This document shows, piece after piece, positions 1 through 9,629 of a stretch of DNA of 64,000 nt (positions are counted from its first letter, which is position 1; each line of letters opens with the position of its first letter). The translations under genes were made by a program, and so were the position numbers. The stretch lies in assembly GCF_003606385.1 (NCBI RefSeq), contig NZ_CP032514.1, positions 1,550,001-1,614,000 of the forward strand, given 5' to 3'. The notes below the pieces were generated by a model. The model made no database searches and was not told where the DNA came from. It saw only the letters and a program-made list of their open reading frames with translations. Source of the stretch: Actinomyces lilanjuaniae. Its GTDB lineage: Bacteria; Actinomycetota; Actinomycetes; Actinomycetales; Actinomycetaceae.

Positions 1-291
1 GGGACCTGTCTGCTCTTGGTCTCACAGGGAACAGGACGCGCAGTCCCCGGTAGCCGACGGGTACCCGGTCGCAAAAGAGACCCCGGACAGCCGTGGCCAC
101 CTGGCCCGACCACGTGAGGCGGGTACGGGACCAGGCAGGAGCAGTACCCCTGTCAGCCCATCAACGCGCCAATGACGTTACACCGGAACTGAAATAACAT
201 AACTTTGTCCGAGTACCGTAACGCGTATACGCAGTGACCTACTACACATATTAGTCACAATCTCCTCGCGTTCGCTCTCGGCAATGACAGA

Positions 292-335
292 GTGGCCATG
301 GTGTGGCCATGGTGTGGCCATGGTGTGGCCATGGT
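292..335. repeat. Four tandem copies of an 11-bp unit
   Basis: The unit GTGGCCATGGT is repeated four times without error, followed by a degenerate partial copy (CTGGCC). Each unit contains the palindromes TGGCCA and CCATGG. Function unknown; the copy number could vary between strains by slippage. Confidence 0.85.
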
Positions 336-523
336 CTGGCCTAAGTCGCCCCGGCGGCTCGGCCTTGCGGTGGCGTCAAGGCGGCCTCAGGGTGCCACCC
401 ACCTGGAGGTGAGAGGCGGCCATTTGCCGCTGCCATCCGTCGTGCGCAGACGGCTCGGCAGCAGGGGTCCAGCGGGTGAGGTGAGTTCGCGCGTCCCGCC
501 CTCTCCGCTCCCCGTCCACCTGA

Positions 524-553
524 TCCGATAATGTACATTATGTCATTATCGGA
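524..553. promoter_or_regulatory. Nested palindromic operator upstream of hrtB-like gene
   Basis: Two inverted repeats overlap. ATAATGTACATTAT (528-541) is a perfect 14-bp palindrome. TCCGATAATG (524-533) pairs with CATTATCGGA (544-553), giving 10-bp arms with a 10-bp spacer. The half-site CATTAT therefore occurs in two registers. This AT-rich dyad in GC-rich DNA looks like a TetR- or MarR-type operator. It lies about 390 bp before the exporter start, so the regulated promoter may be here with a long leader. No regulator gene adjoins it. Confidence 0.5.
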
Positions 554-942
554 GCGACCGACGACCACATCCCTCCCGTCCGTCCCCGCCGACGCCGAAG
601 CCGACGTACCGCCCCCTCGTGCACACGCTGACTCCCGGTCAGCGGCCCGACGCCACCCCGATGCCTGTCGTTCCTGACAGCCTCCCGCCCTCTGGTACGG
701 AGGTTCTGCGTGCTCGGTCGTGTGCCCACCTCTCGGCTGTCGTGTCCTGACGGACGCCCAACAGATATCCGGTGTGCACCTGTAGCCCGCGCGACCGCAG
801 TAACGTGTGTCCTGCGACGCTCAGCCGAGGGTCATCATCACAGGCCTCATCGCCACGGACCTTCGACGACCTCACAAGTCGTGTGACCACAGCACCAGCC
901 ACTACCGGCCAGTAGCAAGCCAGCCTGCCCCAAGGAGCTGCG

Positions 943-2052
943 ATGTTTCTTGCGCTTCGCGAGATCCGCCACGAGCCGGGCCGCTTTGCACTGATCGTCG
1001 CCGTCATCACCCTGGTCTCCTACCTCACCTTCTTCCTCGCCTCCCTCGCCTCGGGACTGGCGTACTCATACAGGGCCGTTGTCGACGGGTGGGATGCGGG
1101 CACCATCCTGGTCACCGAGGCCTCCAACGAGAACCTCTCCGCCTCACGGCTGACCAGCTCCCAGGTCGCGGCCTGCTCGGCCCTGGCCGAGGAGGCCGGA
1201 TCACAGGCGTCCTCGCTCGTCGCGGTCTCCGCTGTGGCTCAACCCAGCGTGGAGGTCGGCAAGGACTCGCAGACTAAGACGGACGTCTTTGCTTTTGGCC
1301 TCGACCTGGAGGGACCACTGAGCCCGACGGTTGTCTCTGGCAGGGAGATTGCCGACCCCGGTACGGAGGTCCTGGTCGACGAGACTCTCCAGGCCGAGGG
1401 CGTGACAACTGGGGACACCTTCCACCTCCTGGGGTCGGATCACACCTGGAGCGTGGTCGGCCTGACTCGGGGGACGACCTTTCAGGCCGCTCCCGTTGTC
1501 ACCGTTGACGCTGCCGCTCTGCAGGAGTACGCGCCCCCGGGCCTCTCCCCCGCTGTCAGCGCCGTTGTCCTTACTGACAACGTGACGCAGGACCCCGCTA
1601 CGGACACAGCCACCTCCGAGGCGGGTCTCACGAGCCTGACCAGCGAAGAGCTGATCCAGACCCTGCCCGGGTACGCGGCCCAGGTGCTGACCTTCTCGCT
1701 GATGATCGGTTCCCTCGTCGTCGTGGCCTCGGTAGTCCTGGCCATCTTTCTCTACGTGCTCACGCTCCAGAAGCGCCCTGCCCTAGGTATCCTCAAGGCC
1801 CGGGGCGTCCCGACAGGCTACTTGATCCGGTCTGGTGTCGTTCAGACAGTGGTTCTTGCTGCCTCTGGCGTGGTTCTGGGACTGTTGCTGGTTGTGGGCA
1901 CTTCTCCCCTGCTTCCCAGCGCTGTCCCCTTTCTTCTGTCGCCGTGGCTTGATGCCGTTATCGCCGTGTTATTCGTTGTCGTCTCAGTTCTAGGAGGCGT
2001 TGTCTCGGTGAGGGTCGTGGCAGGAATTGATCCCGTGGAGGCTATCGCATGA
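943..2052 (+). CDS. ABC transporter permease, FtsX/HrtB-like
   Basis: Membrane subunit of a type VII (MacB/FtsX fold) ABC transporter, 369 residues. One membrane helix near the N terminus (about 15-42) is followed by a roughly 200-residue extracytoplasmic domain and three C-terminal helices (about 248-275, 300-325, 335-362). That layout is typical of HrtB haem exporters and related FtsX-family permeases. ATG 943 follows AAGGAG (932-937) at a good distance. Its stop overlaps the next start as ATGA, so the ATPase is translationally coupled. Haem efflux is an inference from the two-gene HrtBA-like arrangement; another hydrophobic or toxic substrate is possible. Confidence 0.75.
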   Translation: MFLALREIRHEPGRFALIVAVITLVSYLTFFLASLASGLAYSYRAVVDGWDAGTILVTEASNENLSASRLTSSQVAACSALAEEAGSQASSLVAVSAVAQPSVEVGKDSQTKTDVFAFGLDLEGPLSPTVVSGREIADPGTEVLVDETLQAEGVTTGDTFHLLGSDHTWSVVGLTRGTTFQAAPVVTVDAAALQEYAPPGLSPAVSAVVLTDNVTQDPATDTATSEAGLTSLTSEELIQTLPGYAAQVLTFSLMIGSLVVVASVVLAIFLYVLTLQKRPALGILKARGVPTGYLIRSGVVQTVVLAASGVVLGLLLVVGTSPLLPSAVPFLLSPWLDAVIAVLFVVVSVLGGVVSVRVVAGIDPVEAIA

Positions 2053-2744
2053 CCAGGGAGACTACCCGTGCCGCGGTGTCGCTAACAGGAGTCGCGCGAG
2101 ACTTTCAGCAGGGTGATGAGACCATCCACGCCCTACGAGCAACCGACCTGGTCGTGGAAGCCGGCGAGGTCCTGGGCGTCCTAGGACCCTCCGGTTCCGG
2201 AAAATCTACTCTTCTCACGGTGATGGGGGGTCTTCGAGCACCGACCCGGGGCAGGGTAGAGATCGGTGGAAAACCGTTCTCGCGGCTTCCGGAGAAGAAA
2301 CGTGCACAGCTGCGTAGGCAGCACCTGGGATTTGTCCTACAGGCGTCCGGACTTGTCCCGTTCCTGACCCTCACCGACCAGCTCGCCCTTCACGACAGGG
2401 TCCTTCGTCGCAGTACCAACCATGAACGGCGTGACTACCTCCTCGACTGCCTCGATATCACCCGGCGTAGCAACGCGTACCCGAGCCAGATGTCGGGAGG
2501 CGAGAGGCAACGAGCCGCCATTGCGGTAGCGCTCTACCACGACCCGGAAGTTATTCTGGCCGACGAGCCGACGGCGGCCCTGGACACCGACCGTGCCCAG
2601 GAGGTGGCTCGCCTGCTGGCTGACCAGACGCACAGGATGGGAAAGGCCACCGTGATGGTCACCCATGACGACCGCCTGCTACCCGTGTGCGACAGGGTCA
2701 TGGTGATGCGTGACGGCGTCCTGAGCCCGCGTACGCCCTCGTGA
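2049..2744 (+). CDS. ABC transporter ATP-binding protein, HrtA/LolD-like
   Basis: Cytoplasmic ATPase that powers the preceding permease, 231 residues, normal for this family. Walker A is GPSGSGKS (about 46-53), the ABC signature is SGGERQR, and Walker B with its catalytic glutamate reads VILADEPTAALD; a switch histidine occurs in MVTHDD. The sequence belongs to the MacB/LolD/HrtA group, whose members pair with four-helix FtsX permeases and move substrates out of the membrane. The start overlaps the permease stop by 4 bp. No two-component system or TetR gene of the kind that controls haem exporters lies alongside. Confidence 0.82.
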   Translation: MTRETTRAAVSLTGVARDFQQGDETIHALRATDLVVEAGEVLGVLGPSGSGKSTLLTVMGGLRAPTRGRVEIGGKPFSRLPEKKRAQLRRQHLGFVLQASGLVPFLTLTDQLALHDRVLRRSTNHERRDYLLDCLDITRRSNAYPSQMSGGERQRAAIAVALYHDPEVILADEPTAALDTDRAQEVARLLADQTHRMGKATVMVTHDDRLLPVCDRVMVMRDGVLSPRTPS

Positions 2745-2975
2745 GGCATCACTGCGATACTGTTCCGGTGGTGTGCTGATGTGCCCCGACACGTCCGCCT
2801 TAGCGCCTGGACGATGATTCCGCTTCCTGCTGTGACTGCCTGCTTTTCTGTCTCGGGCGTGTGCGCCTGAGCCGACCAGAAGCTCGTGCGGACTGGCAGC
2901 GTAATCCAATTGGGCCTGCTGACACCTACGTCATATGCTTCTCCTGTCAGGCCTACGTACTGTGAAGGAGGCGCT

Positions 2976-4004
2976 GTGCCTGCTCACCGCGAGCCGACCC
3001 TGGCTGACGTTGCCGAGGCAGCCGGCGTCTCTCTCACAACTGTCTCCCGGGTCCTCAATAACCGGGGCTATTTATCCCGGGAGACTCGTGACAGAGTGGC
3101 CGCTGCTGTCAGCAGGCTCGGCTACAGGCCGAACCAGGTCGCTCGTGCGCTGCACGGCAAGTCGACCCGGTCGGTCGGGCTCATCGTGCCGACGGTAAGA
3201 CTCCCGTTCTTCGGAGAGCTTGCCGAGCACGTGGAGGACGCCCTGGCCAATCACGGCTACCGGACATTTATCTGCAACTCCATGGGAAAGGCAGACCGTG
3301 AACGAGGCTATCTCGACCTTCTGATCTCCCACCGCGTCGACGGCATTATCTCTGGTGCTCATAACGAGGATATCCCTGAGTACGACAAGGTACGCATGCC
3401 TCTTGTCACTATCGACCGGATGCTGTCGCCAACTATCCCTGACGTACACTGTGACAACGAGGAGGGTGGTCGTATCGCCACCACCCACCTACTGAGCCGG
3501 GGCGCCCGTCGTCCGGCTCTCCTGACGTCGCGGTCCGGAGCGCACAACATGCGCGAGGCCGGGTACCGCTCGGTGCTAGCCGAGGCCGGTATCGAGCCCG
3601 TGGTTCTGACAGCAGACTTCCACATCCCAGACGCCGAACGCCCTGGTGTGATCCGTAACCGCCTGGACGCTGTCGCGCCTATCATTGACGCGGTGTTCGC
3701 CACAGATGACCTCTCCGCGGCGGACGTCCTGGAGTGGGCGGCCTCGCAAGGCCTTGCCGTCCCGGAGGAGTTCAAGGTTGTGGGCTTTGACGGCACATCC
3801 GCCATGCGTCGTGCCGTCCCAGGCCTGACGACAGTCCAGCAGCCGATTGCCCGTATTGCGCACCGCGCCGTCCAGATCCTTCTTAGTCAGATTCACGGCA
3901 GCTATGTAGGCGGTTTTGAGGAGGAGCACGACGATCAGGTGCAGGTGGGTGACCTCGTCACCCCGCCCCTGGGTATTGCTCTGGTAGAAGGTCGCACTGC
4001 CTGA
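2976..4004 (+). CDS. scrR: LacI-family repressor, probable sucrose regulator ScrR
   Basis: DNA-binding repressor of 342 residues. The N-terminal HTH reads TLADVAEAAGVSLTTVSRVL, the hinge helix region NQVARALHG follows, and a periplasmic-binding-protein-like sensor domain fills about 60-330. GTG 2976 was chosen because AAGGAG (2965-2970) lies five bases upstream; an in-frame GTG at 2886 would add 30 unlikely residues. The gene converges on a sucrose-type PTS gene with a GH32 hydrolase behind it, so sucrose or a fructoside is the likely inducer. A matching palindrome occurs in front of the PTS gene (6401-6416). The sugar assignment rests on context. Confidence 0.8.
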   Translation: MPAHREPTLADVAEAAGVSLTTVSRVLNNRGYLSRETRDRVAAAVSRLGYRPNQVARALHGKSTRSVGLIVPTVRLPFFGELAEHVEDALANHGYRTFICNSMGKADRERGYLDLLISHRVDGIISGAHNEDIPEYDKVRMPLVTIDRMLSPTIPDVHCDNEEGGRIATTHLLSRGARRPALLTSRSGAHNMREAGYRSVLAEAGIEPVVLTADFHIPDAERPGVIRNRLDAVAPIIDAVFATDDLSAADVLEWAASQGLAVPEEFKVVGFDGTSAMRRAVPGLTTVQQPIARIAHRAVQILLSQIHGSYVGGFEEEHDDQVQVGDLVTPPLGIALVEGRTA

Positions 4005-4098
4005 GGCCGGGATGCTGCAGGGATGGCTGCGCCGCGTCCTAAGGCTGCCGCAGCATCATGAGTCAGTGACGTTTTGAGAGCACACGTGCACGTTATGC

Positions 4099-4142
4099 GC
4101 TGTGGCTGGATGCATCCCTTCCGGGATGCATCCAGCCACAGC
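4099..4142. terminator. Perfect 20-bp hairpin between convergent scrR and scrA
   Basis: The arms 4099-4118 and 4123-4142 are exactly complementary and enclose a TTCC loop. The position, between two converging stop codons, suggests a bidirectional terminator. There is no T-run on either side, so it is not a classical intrinsic terminator. Confidence 0.65.
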
Positions 4143-4189
4143 AAGTCAGGCAGACAGCGACGCCGACACCGCGACGCCGGGTGAGGGTC

Positions 4190-6301
4190 TTAGACGACCT
4201 CCACAGCACCTTCCTTCTCCTGGGCTGTCTCGCTGTCGTCGGAGACGGAGGGCGCGACATCATCCTCCGCCTCGGGATCGTTGCCGTCTGTGTCGCTCCC
4301 CTCGGAGGACGTCGTGGCAACCACAAACAGCTCGTCACCCCGCAGGAGGGTACCCGACCCCTTCTCCTCAATACCAGAGAAGCTGGCCGCGTTAGAGACG
4401 ACGACCGGAGTCACCGTCTTGTAGCCCGCAGCCTTTACAGCAGACCAGTCAACCTCAACCAGAGGCATACCACGCAGGACCTTGTCCCCGACCTTCACCT
4501 TGGGGGTGAAGTGCTCCCCGTCAAGCTGAACGGTGTCCATACCCACGTGGACCAGCAGCTCGATACCGCTGACTGACCGTAGGCCGTAGGCGTGGCCAGT
4601 GGGGAAGGCGGCGATCACCTCTCCGTCAACAGGGGACACAACCGGCCCCTCAGCGGGTGATACAGCCATACCGGGACCCAGCATCCCGGAGGCAAAGGTT
4701 GCGTCCTCGACCTCGGACAGTGGCAGCGCCTGGCCCTGGATCGGTGAGGCGACAAGGAAGTCGTCAGCAGCGTCCTCAGAGAACTCGACCGCCTCAGCGT
4801 GCTCTGCCATGACCTCAGCCTCCAGCTCGGCCTCGTCCACGTCCTCGGCCTCATCCCCCGCAAGCGAGGCCCTTCCCCGAGTGGTGCCGTAGGCGAAGGC
4901 GGCGCCGAAGGCCAGGGCGAAGACAACCAGCTCGACAAAGACGTACCGGATGATGTCGTCAGGGACGATGGACACAAAACCGACGAAGCCGGCCGCCCCT
5001 AGGGCCTGGGAGTGGATGTCCAGCAGGGAGACGAGGGCGCCGCCGATGCCAGCAGCACCCAGACCGATGAAGAACGGCCACCGCAGACGCAGGTTGACAC
5101 CGAAGATAGCGGGCTCGGTGATACCGAAGACGGCCGAGGCACCACCGGCACCGGCCAGACCCTTGAGCTTGGCGTCCTTGGTCAGGAAGAACACCGCAAG
5201 GGCCACAGCGCCCTGGGCCACGTTGGCCATGGAGGCGATGGGGAAGATGAAGGAGCCGGCACCACCCGTACGCATCTGGTCGATGAGAGGCAGCTCGACG
5301 GCGGGGAAGGACTGGTGCAGACCGGTCACGACGATCGGCGAGTACACCAGGCCGAACAGGAGGCCTCCCAGCGGACCGGCAGTGTTGTACAGCCACTGGA
5401 GCCCGGCAGTGATGCCGTCCGAGAGCTCACGGGTGAGCGGGCCGACGATGACAAAGGTCAGGAACCCGGTGACCAGTAGGGTGATAAGAGGCGTGAGGAG
5501 GAAGTCAGCGGTACCGGAGAGACGCTTGTGCAGCCACTTCTCAATAGCCGACATGATCCACACGACGCACAGCACCGGGATGACCATGGCCTGGTAGCCG
5601 ATCTTGTCCACACTGAGGCCAAAGAGCTGCCAGGTCTCAATGGTTCCGGCCTCGGTGGCCGTCTGGATGTCGTAGGCGCTGGTCAGGCTGGTGGAGACCA
5701 TCGCCGCACCCATGGCGGCGCCCAGGTACACGTTGCCTCCGAAGCGCTTGGCCGCAGAGAACCCGACCAGCACGGGCAGGAAGGCGAAGGCCGCCGATGA
5801 CACGAGGTTGATGAGGTCGGCGTAGTCGCCCAGCCACGTATACCGGTCAGTGAGGCCGTACGTGGTGCCGTCGGCATTCTCAAAGAAGCCGGCCGTGAGC
5901 ACGTTGTTGATGGCCATCATCAGACCGCCGGCGATCAGGGCGGGCAGGATCGGTACGAAGATGTCCGCGATCACCTTGATGAAGCGCGAGACCACGTTGC
6001 CGGACTTGGCGGCTTCCTGCTTGGCCTCGTCCTTGGAGACCTCCTTGACGCCACCGGTCTGGACCATCTGGTCGAAGACGATGTCCACATCTCCGGGACC
6101 GACGATGATCTGGAACATGCCGCCTGCGATAAAGGTCCCCTTGATGTCAGGGTCCTTGTCGAGGGCCTTCTGGTCTACCTTGTCCATGTCGTTGATGACA
6201 AGGCGAAGACGCGTAGCACAGTGCGCTGCCGCGTTGATGTTGTCGGCGCCACCGACGTATGTCAGGACGTCCTTCGCCACGCGGGCGTGATCCATTGCCA
6301 C
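4190..6301 (-). CDS. scrA: PTS sucrose/beta-glucoside transporter EIIBCA
   Basis: Membrane sugar permease that phosphorylates its substrate during uptake. Order: EIIB with phospho-cysteine in HCATRLRL (Cys28), hydrophobic EIIC with about ten helices, then EIIA with phospho-histidine in LLVHVGMDTV. A strongly acidic tail of about 35 residues (many D and E) ends the protein and is not part of the PTS domains. GTG 6301 has AAGGA eight bases upstream; ATG 6295 is the alternative. Together with ScrB downstream of uptake and ScrR, it would import sucrose as sucrose-6-phosphate. Another beta-fructoside or glucoside cannot be ruled out by sequence alone. Confidence 0.85.
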   Translation of the reverse strand: MAMDHARVAKDVLTYVGGADNINAAAHCATRLRLVINDMDKVDQKALDKDPDIKGTFIAGGMFQIIVGPGDVDIVFDQMVQTGGVKEVSKDEAKQEAAKSGNVVSRFIKVIADIFVPILPALIAGGLMMAINNVLTAGFFENADGTTYGLTDRYTWLGDYADLINLVSSAAFAFLPVLVGFSAAKRFGGNVYLGAAMGAAMVSTSLTSAYDIQTATEAGTIETWQLFGLSVDKIGYQAMVIPVLCVVWIMSAIEKWLHKRLSGTADFLLTPLITLLVTGFLTFVIVGPLTRELSDGITAGLQWLYNTAGPLGGLLFGLVYSPIVVTGLHQSFPAVELPLIDQMRTGGAGSFIFPIASMANVAQGAVALAVFFLTKDAKLKGLAGAGGASAVFGITEPAIFGVNLRLRWPFFIGLGAAGIGGALVSLLDIHSQALGAAGFVGFVSIVPDDIIRYVFVELVVFALAFGAAFAYGTTRGRASLAGDEAEDVDEAELEAEVMAEHAEAVEFSEDAADDFLVASPIQGQALPLSEVEDATFASGMLGPGMAVSPAEGPVVSPVDGEVIAAFPTGHAYGLRSVSGIELLVHVGMDTVQLDGEHFTPKVKVGDKVLRGMPLVEVDWSAVKAAGYKTVTPVVVSNAASFSGIEEKGSGTLLRGDELFVVATTSSEGSDTDGNDPEAEDDVAPSVSDDSETAQEKEGAVEVV

Positions 6302-6400
6302 CCGGGGGTTCCTTTCTCGTTGACGGGACCGCTGTTCAGGGAGGGCTGAGGGAGCCCGGTTGGTTGGGATCGTCGCTGACTCCCGTTCGGTCCGCACCTA

Positions 6401-6416
6401 TGTCAATCGATGGTCA
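6401..6416. promoter_or_regulatory. LacI-type operator candidate upstream of scrA
   Basis: TGTCAATCGATGGTCA is an imperfect palindrome centred on CG; six of eight half-site positions match. This is the usual form of LacI/ScrR operators. It lies about 100 bp before the scrA start, so scrA probably has its own promoter in addition to readthrough from scrB. Confidence 0.5.
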
Positions 6417-6454
6417 CACTACCGTGGACACCACTGTCGTGCAACCGGTAGGCA

Positions 6455-6510
6455 GCCTGGGACCGGGCTCTGGGAACAGCTCTGGGAACTGGTTTCTGCT
6501 GCTCCCAGGC
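6455..6510 (-). terminator. Possible hairpin between scrB and scrA
   Basis: GCCTGGGA (6455-6462) pairs with TCCCAGGC (6503-6510) just after the scrB stop codon, with a 40-base loop that contains short repeats. No T-run follows, so this could be a weak terminator or a processing element between two sucrose genes. Confidence 0.3.
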
Positions 6511-6515
6511 CCAGG

Positions 6516-8076
6516 TCAGCGTGGAGCCGCTACGCCCTCGTGCAGGCGTAGGCTGCCGTCGACCAGCAGCCGGGCTCCGCCGACATCAACGCCGACGTGG
6601 TCGGCAGCAGTACCGCCAGGGCCGACGAAGCTGCGTAAGGTAAAGGCAAGGTCGCCGTCACCGACAAAGATCTCGGTCACGGAGCGGTCATGAAGGACCT
6701 CCAGGGCGGGAGCGCAGCCGGGAGGCAGGGAGACGGTGCGTCGCTGCCCGTGCTGGGTGTAGCGCGAGGTCGAGCGGTCAACGGTCAGGACGCCGTCCCC
6801 CAGCATGATGTCCACGTGGCTCGTCTCCGAGCCGATACGCAGCCCCCAGGTTCCTGAGGTCATATCCTCCTGGGCCTCCAGCCGCAGGTACCAGGACCTG
6901 CTACCCCCCAGCTCGGCCACGTCATGGCTTCCGGTCCCCAGCACGGCTCCCACCACGCTGGGGCGCGACGCGTGGTCGGCCCAGGGGACAGCAGGCCTCT
7001 GGACAAGGCGGCCCCCCGCAGGCTCAGCACCCGGGGCACGGTCAGGGTGTGCACCCAGCCGCCGGTACCACCGTCGGGCTCGATGGAGGGCTGGTCGTCC
7101 TCAGAGGCGTTTCCCGCCCAGCCCATCATGAGGACCGGGCCCGGCTCGCTGGGACGACGAGCAAAGACCTGGGGGCGTAGAACTCGAAGCCCCTGTCGAC
7201 CTCGTAGAAGGTGCCGTCGCAGTCGCGCAGCTGCGTGCCCTCCAGGCGTCCTACGGTGTAGACGCAGGGGAAGATGTTCTCGAAGCCCTCCTGCTCAGGC
7301 CTGATCCCCTGGGGACAGAAGATGAGCACGTCGCGCTCCTCCCCGTGACCTCGTCACTCAGGCGCACGATCCCGGGGCACTCCCACATGTAGCCGAACCT
7401 GTCAAAGGCTCCCCCAGCCTGAGGGAAGGAGAGCTCACCCTCCCAGGCCCAGGTCACCAGGTCGTTGGAGCGGTAGACAACGGCAGCGCCGGTCTCGTCA
7501 CGGCGCTGCGCCCCCACGAGCATCCTGTACTCACCCGGGCGGTCAGGGTCACGCACCACCATCGGGTCCCGGTAGTGGGCGGTGTAGCCCTCGGCGTGGA
7601 CGGGGACAAGGGGGTTGTCCGGCCACTTGGTGAACGTCGCCAGGTCGGGGCTGGTGACCAGGCACTGGCTCGCTGTGCGCTCGTCTGTGACGGGATCCTT
7701 CAGGTTGCCGGTATAGAAGAGCTGGAACGGTGCCGCCGCTGGGCACTACCGACCTCCTCCTCGTCCAGGACGACGGCGTTGCCGGAGTAGGCGCCGGAGG
7801 CGTCGTAGGAGGAGTTGGGCACCACGGCCGGAGGGTGGTGCTCCCAGTGGGAGAGGTCGGTGGAGGAGGCGTGGCCCCAGTAGACGAGCTTGCGGTGGGG
7901 GTGGAAGGGCTGAACTGGTAGAAGACGTGAAATGTCCCGTCGTCGACCAGCAGGCCGTTAGGGTCGTTAAGGCGCCCCACGGGGGGCGCGACGTGGAAGA
8001 TCGGGTAGTCAGGATCGCTGGATGCCCGTGAGGAGGCGACTGCGTCACGGGCCAGAGCCTTAAGGTCCTCATGCAC
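6516..8076 (-). CDS. scrB: GH32 sucrose-6-phosphate hydrolase, frame broken by five deletions
   Basis: Cytoplasmic hydrolase that splits sucrose-6-phosphate into glucose-6-phosphate and fructose. The N terminus has the GH32 nucleophile motif NDPNG; the transition-state motif RDP (YRDPMVV) and acid/base motif ECPG (MWECPGIV) are also present, and a beta-sandwich domain follows. Conserved protein continues through all three frames, switching near 7912, 7740, 7343, 7175 and 7012. Each switch equals one missing base, several in C or G runs. Restoring five bases gives 521 residues, normal for the family, so the breaks are probably sequencing errors rather than decay. It would supply the metabolic step after ScrA uptake. 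Confidence 0.8.
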
Positions 8077-8160
8077 GGAGAAAGGCTAGCAGCTGACGTT
8101 GCCCGGCGTGTGCCCGCAGGGGCAGGACACGAGGCGACGGAGGTGGGGCGTGGACCGGAG

Positions 8161-8397
8161 TCAGTGGAAGTACGGGATGATGAGCCAGATACCGTACAAC
8201 GTGATGGCTCCTGCCAGAAGGAAGCAGGCGCCTGCACCCAGCTCGGCAGCCATGAGCCCCCTGGACCGGCTCTGCCGACGCCTGGCATGAGCCACGTCGA
8301 GAAGCCGGGCAGCCAGCGAGACGATCACGACGACAACGGCTGCGCCCAGGATCGTCACCACGGTGACCTGGGCCAGTGACGCCCAGTCGATCATCAT
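8161..8397 (-). CDS. Small membrane protein downstream of pitA
   Basis: Protein of 78 residues with two predicted membrane helices (about 8-32 and 52-75) separated by an arginine-rich loop (HARRRQSRSR). It overlaps the end of the phosphate transporter by 4 bp in the ATGA manner, so the pair is surely co-translated. Small two-helix proteins of this kind accompany PiT transporters in actinobacteria, but I know no assigned role. An accessory subunit or stabiliser is only a guess from position. Confidence 0.65.
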   Translation of the reverse strand: MMIDWASLAQVTVVTILGAAVVVVIVSLAARLLDVAHARRRQSRSRGLMAAELGAGACFLLAGAITLYGIWLIIPYFH

Positions 8398-9629
8398 GCG
8401 GCAGTCTCCTTCTCCGGGACTCGTCGCGAGTGGTCGGCTTCCCCAGCCAGCTCGCTCTTGACCTGGTCGACGGTGCGGGGCTTACGGACGAGCTCGGGGT
8501 CGGTCCGCCTGCCGACGACCACCTCGTCGGCGTCATTGACGTTGGAGAAGTCCACCCGGTGGTGGCTGGCCTGGCGAATAATCAGCAGCGCCCCGCACAG
8601 CAGCAGGAGAATAACCGCGACCGTACCCGCCACACCTCCGGCGACTGCGATGAAGGACGTCAGCGCCCCGACCACGCCCGCGCACGGCAGAGTCACGAGC
8701 CAGGCCGCACCCATCTTCGTGAAGGTGCTCCAGCGCACACTGGTGCCACGACCGATACCTGACCCCAGGATGGATCCGGTGCAGATATGGGTCGTGGACA
8801 GGGCGAAACCCAGGTGGGAGGACGCCAGGATGGCAACAGTGGAGGAGGTGTCCGCGGCAAAGCCCTGGGGGGACTCGATGTGGACCAGCCCCCGGCCCAT
8901 GGTGCGCATGATCCTCCAGCCGCCGGAGTATGTTCCCAGCCCGATCGCCAGCCCTGCCGCCGCGATCACCCACCAGTAGGGGCCGGACCCCGGCGCCTGG
9001 TAGCCGCCGGCGACAAGTACCAGCGTGATGACCCCCATGGTCTTCTGGCCGTCAGAGGTGCCGTGAGCAAGGGCGACCATGGAGGCAGAGACGCGCTGGC
9101 CGCTGCGGAACACCGACTGGGAGAGGCGGCTCGTGGGACGCGCGAGCCGGTATGCCAGCCAGGTCGCCAGGGCAGCCGTGGCACCAGCGACGCACGGGGC
9201 GAGCAGGGCCGGCAGCATGACCTTGGACAGCACGGTCCCCCAGTGGACGCCCTGGCTGCCGGTGGCCACCATCACCGCGCCGATAAGCCCGCCGAACAGG
9301 GCGTGCGAGGAGGAGGACGGCAGACCGAACAGCCAGGTCAACAGGTTCCACAGGATGGCGCCTGCCAGGCCTGCCAGCACCATCTCCGGCGCCGCCTGTA
9401 TCAGCGCGTCGTCGAACAGGCCGTGGGAGATCGTCCTGGCGACCTCGGTGGACAGGCAGGCCCCGACGACGTTGAGGACCGCGGCGAGGAGGACTGCCCT
9501 GCGCGGTGCCAGCGCACCGGTGGCTACCGAGGACGCCATCGCGTTGGACGAGTCATGGAACCCGTTGGTGAAGTCAAAGACGAGGGCCGCCACGATGACG
9601 ACGACAACGATAAAGAGTGTGCTGCTCAT
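8394..9629 (-). CDS. pitA: Low-affinity inorganic phosphate transporter, PiT family
   Basis: Integral membrane symporter for metal-phosphate complexes with protons, 411 residues and about ten helices. The diagnostic repeat DFTNGFHDSSNAMASSVATG lies at about 18-37, and the second PiT signature region (AHGTSDGQKTMG) near the middle matches the inverted repeat of this family. The C-terminal tail is hydrophilic. The gene is followed by the 78-residue membrane protein. The divergent Hsp70-like gene shares the 239-bp intergenic space, which probably holds both promoters. Confidence 0.9.
   Translation of the reverse strand: MSSTLFIVVVVIVAALVFDFTNGFHDSSNAMASSVATGALAPRRAVLLAAVLNVVGACLSTEVARTISHGLFDDALIQAAPEMVLAGLAGAILWNLLTWLFGLPSSSSHALFGGLIGAVMVATGSQGVHWGTVLSKVMLPALLAPCVAGATAALATWLAYRLARPTSRLSQSVFRSGQRVSASMVALAHGTSDGQKTMGVITLVLVAGGYQAPGSGPYWWVIAAAGLAIGLGTYSGGWRIMRTMGRGLVHIESPQGFAADTSSTVAILASSHLGFALSTTHICTGSILGSGIGRGTSVRWSTFTKMGAAWLVTLPCAGVVGALTSFIAVAGGVAGTVAVILLLLCGALLIIRQASHHRVDFSNVNDADEVVVGRRTDPELVRKPRTVDQVKSELAGEADHSRRVPEKETAA

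Larger units (their letters stand above)
1..942. other. Gene-free region upstream of the HrtAB-like exporter
   Basis: No reading frame here resembles a known protein; the short frames present are what random GC-rich DNA gives. The stretch about 160-270 is clearly more AT-rich than its surroundings and holds a 10-bp palindrome, GCGTATACGC (223-232). An 11-bp tandem repeat and a nested palindrome follow and are listed separately. A broken gene entering from the left cannot be excluded, since only the window edge is visible. Confidence 0.5.

Noticed and set aside
6516..8076. scrB as a decayed pseudogene
   Set aside because: Conserved GH32 motifs are intact in every frame segment, and all changes are single-base losses like those in core genes elsewhere in the window.
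8069..8536. 155-codon minus-strand frame overlapping the pitA end
   Set aside because: Shadow of pitA and the 78-residue membrane protein, whose own frame has two clear helices and a 4-bp coupled start.
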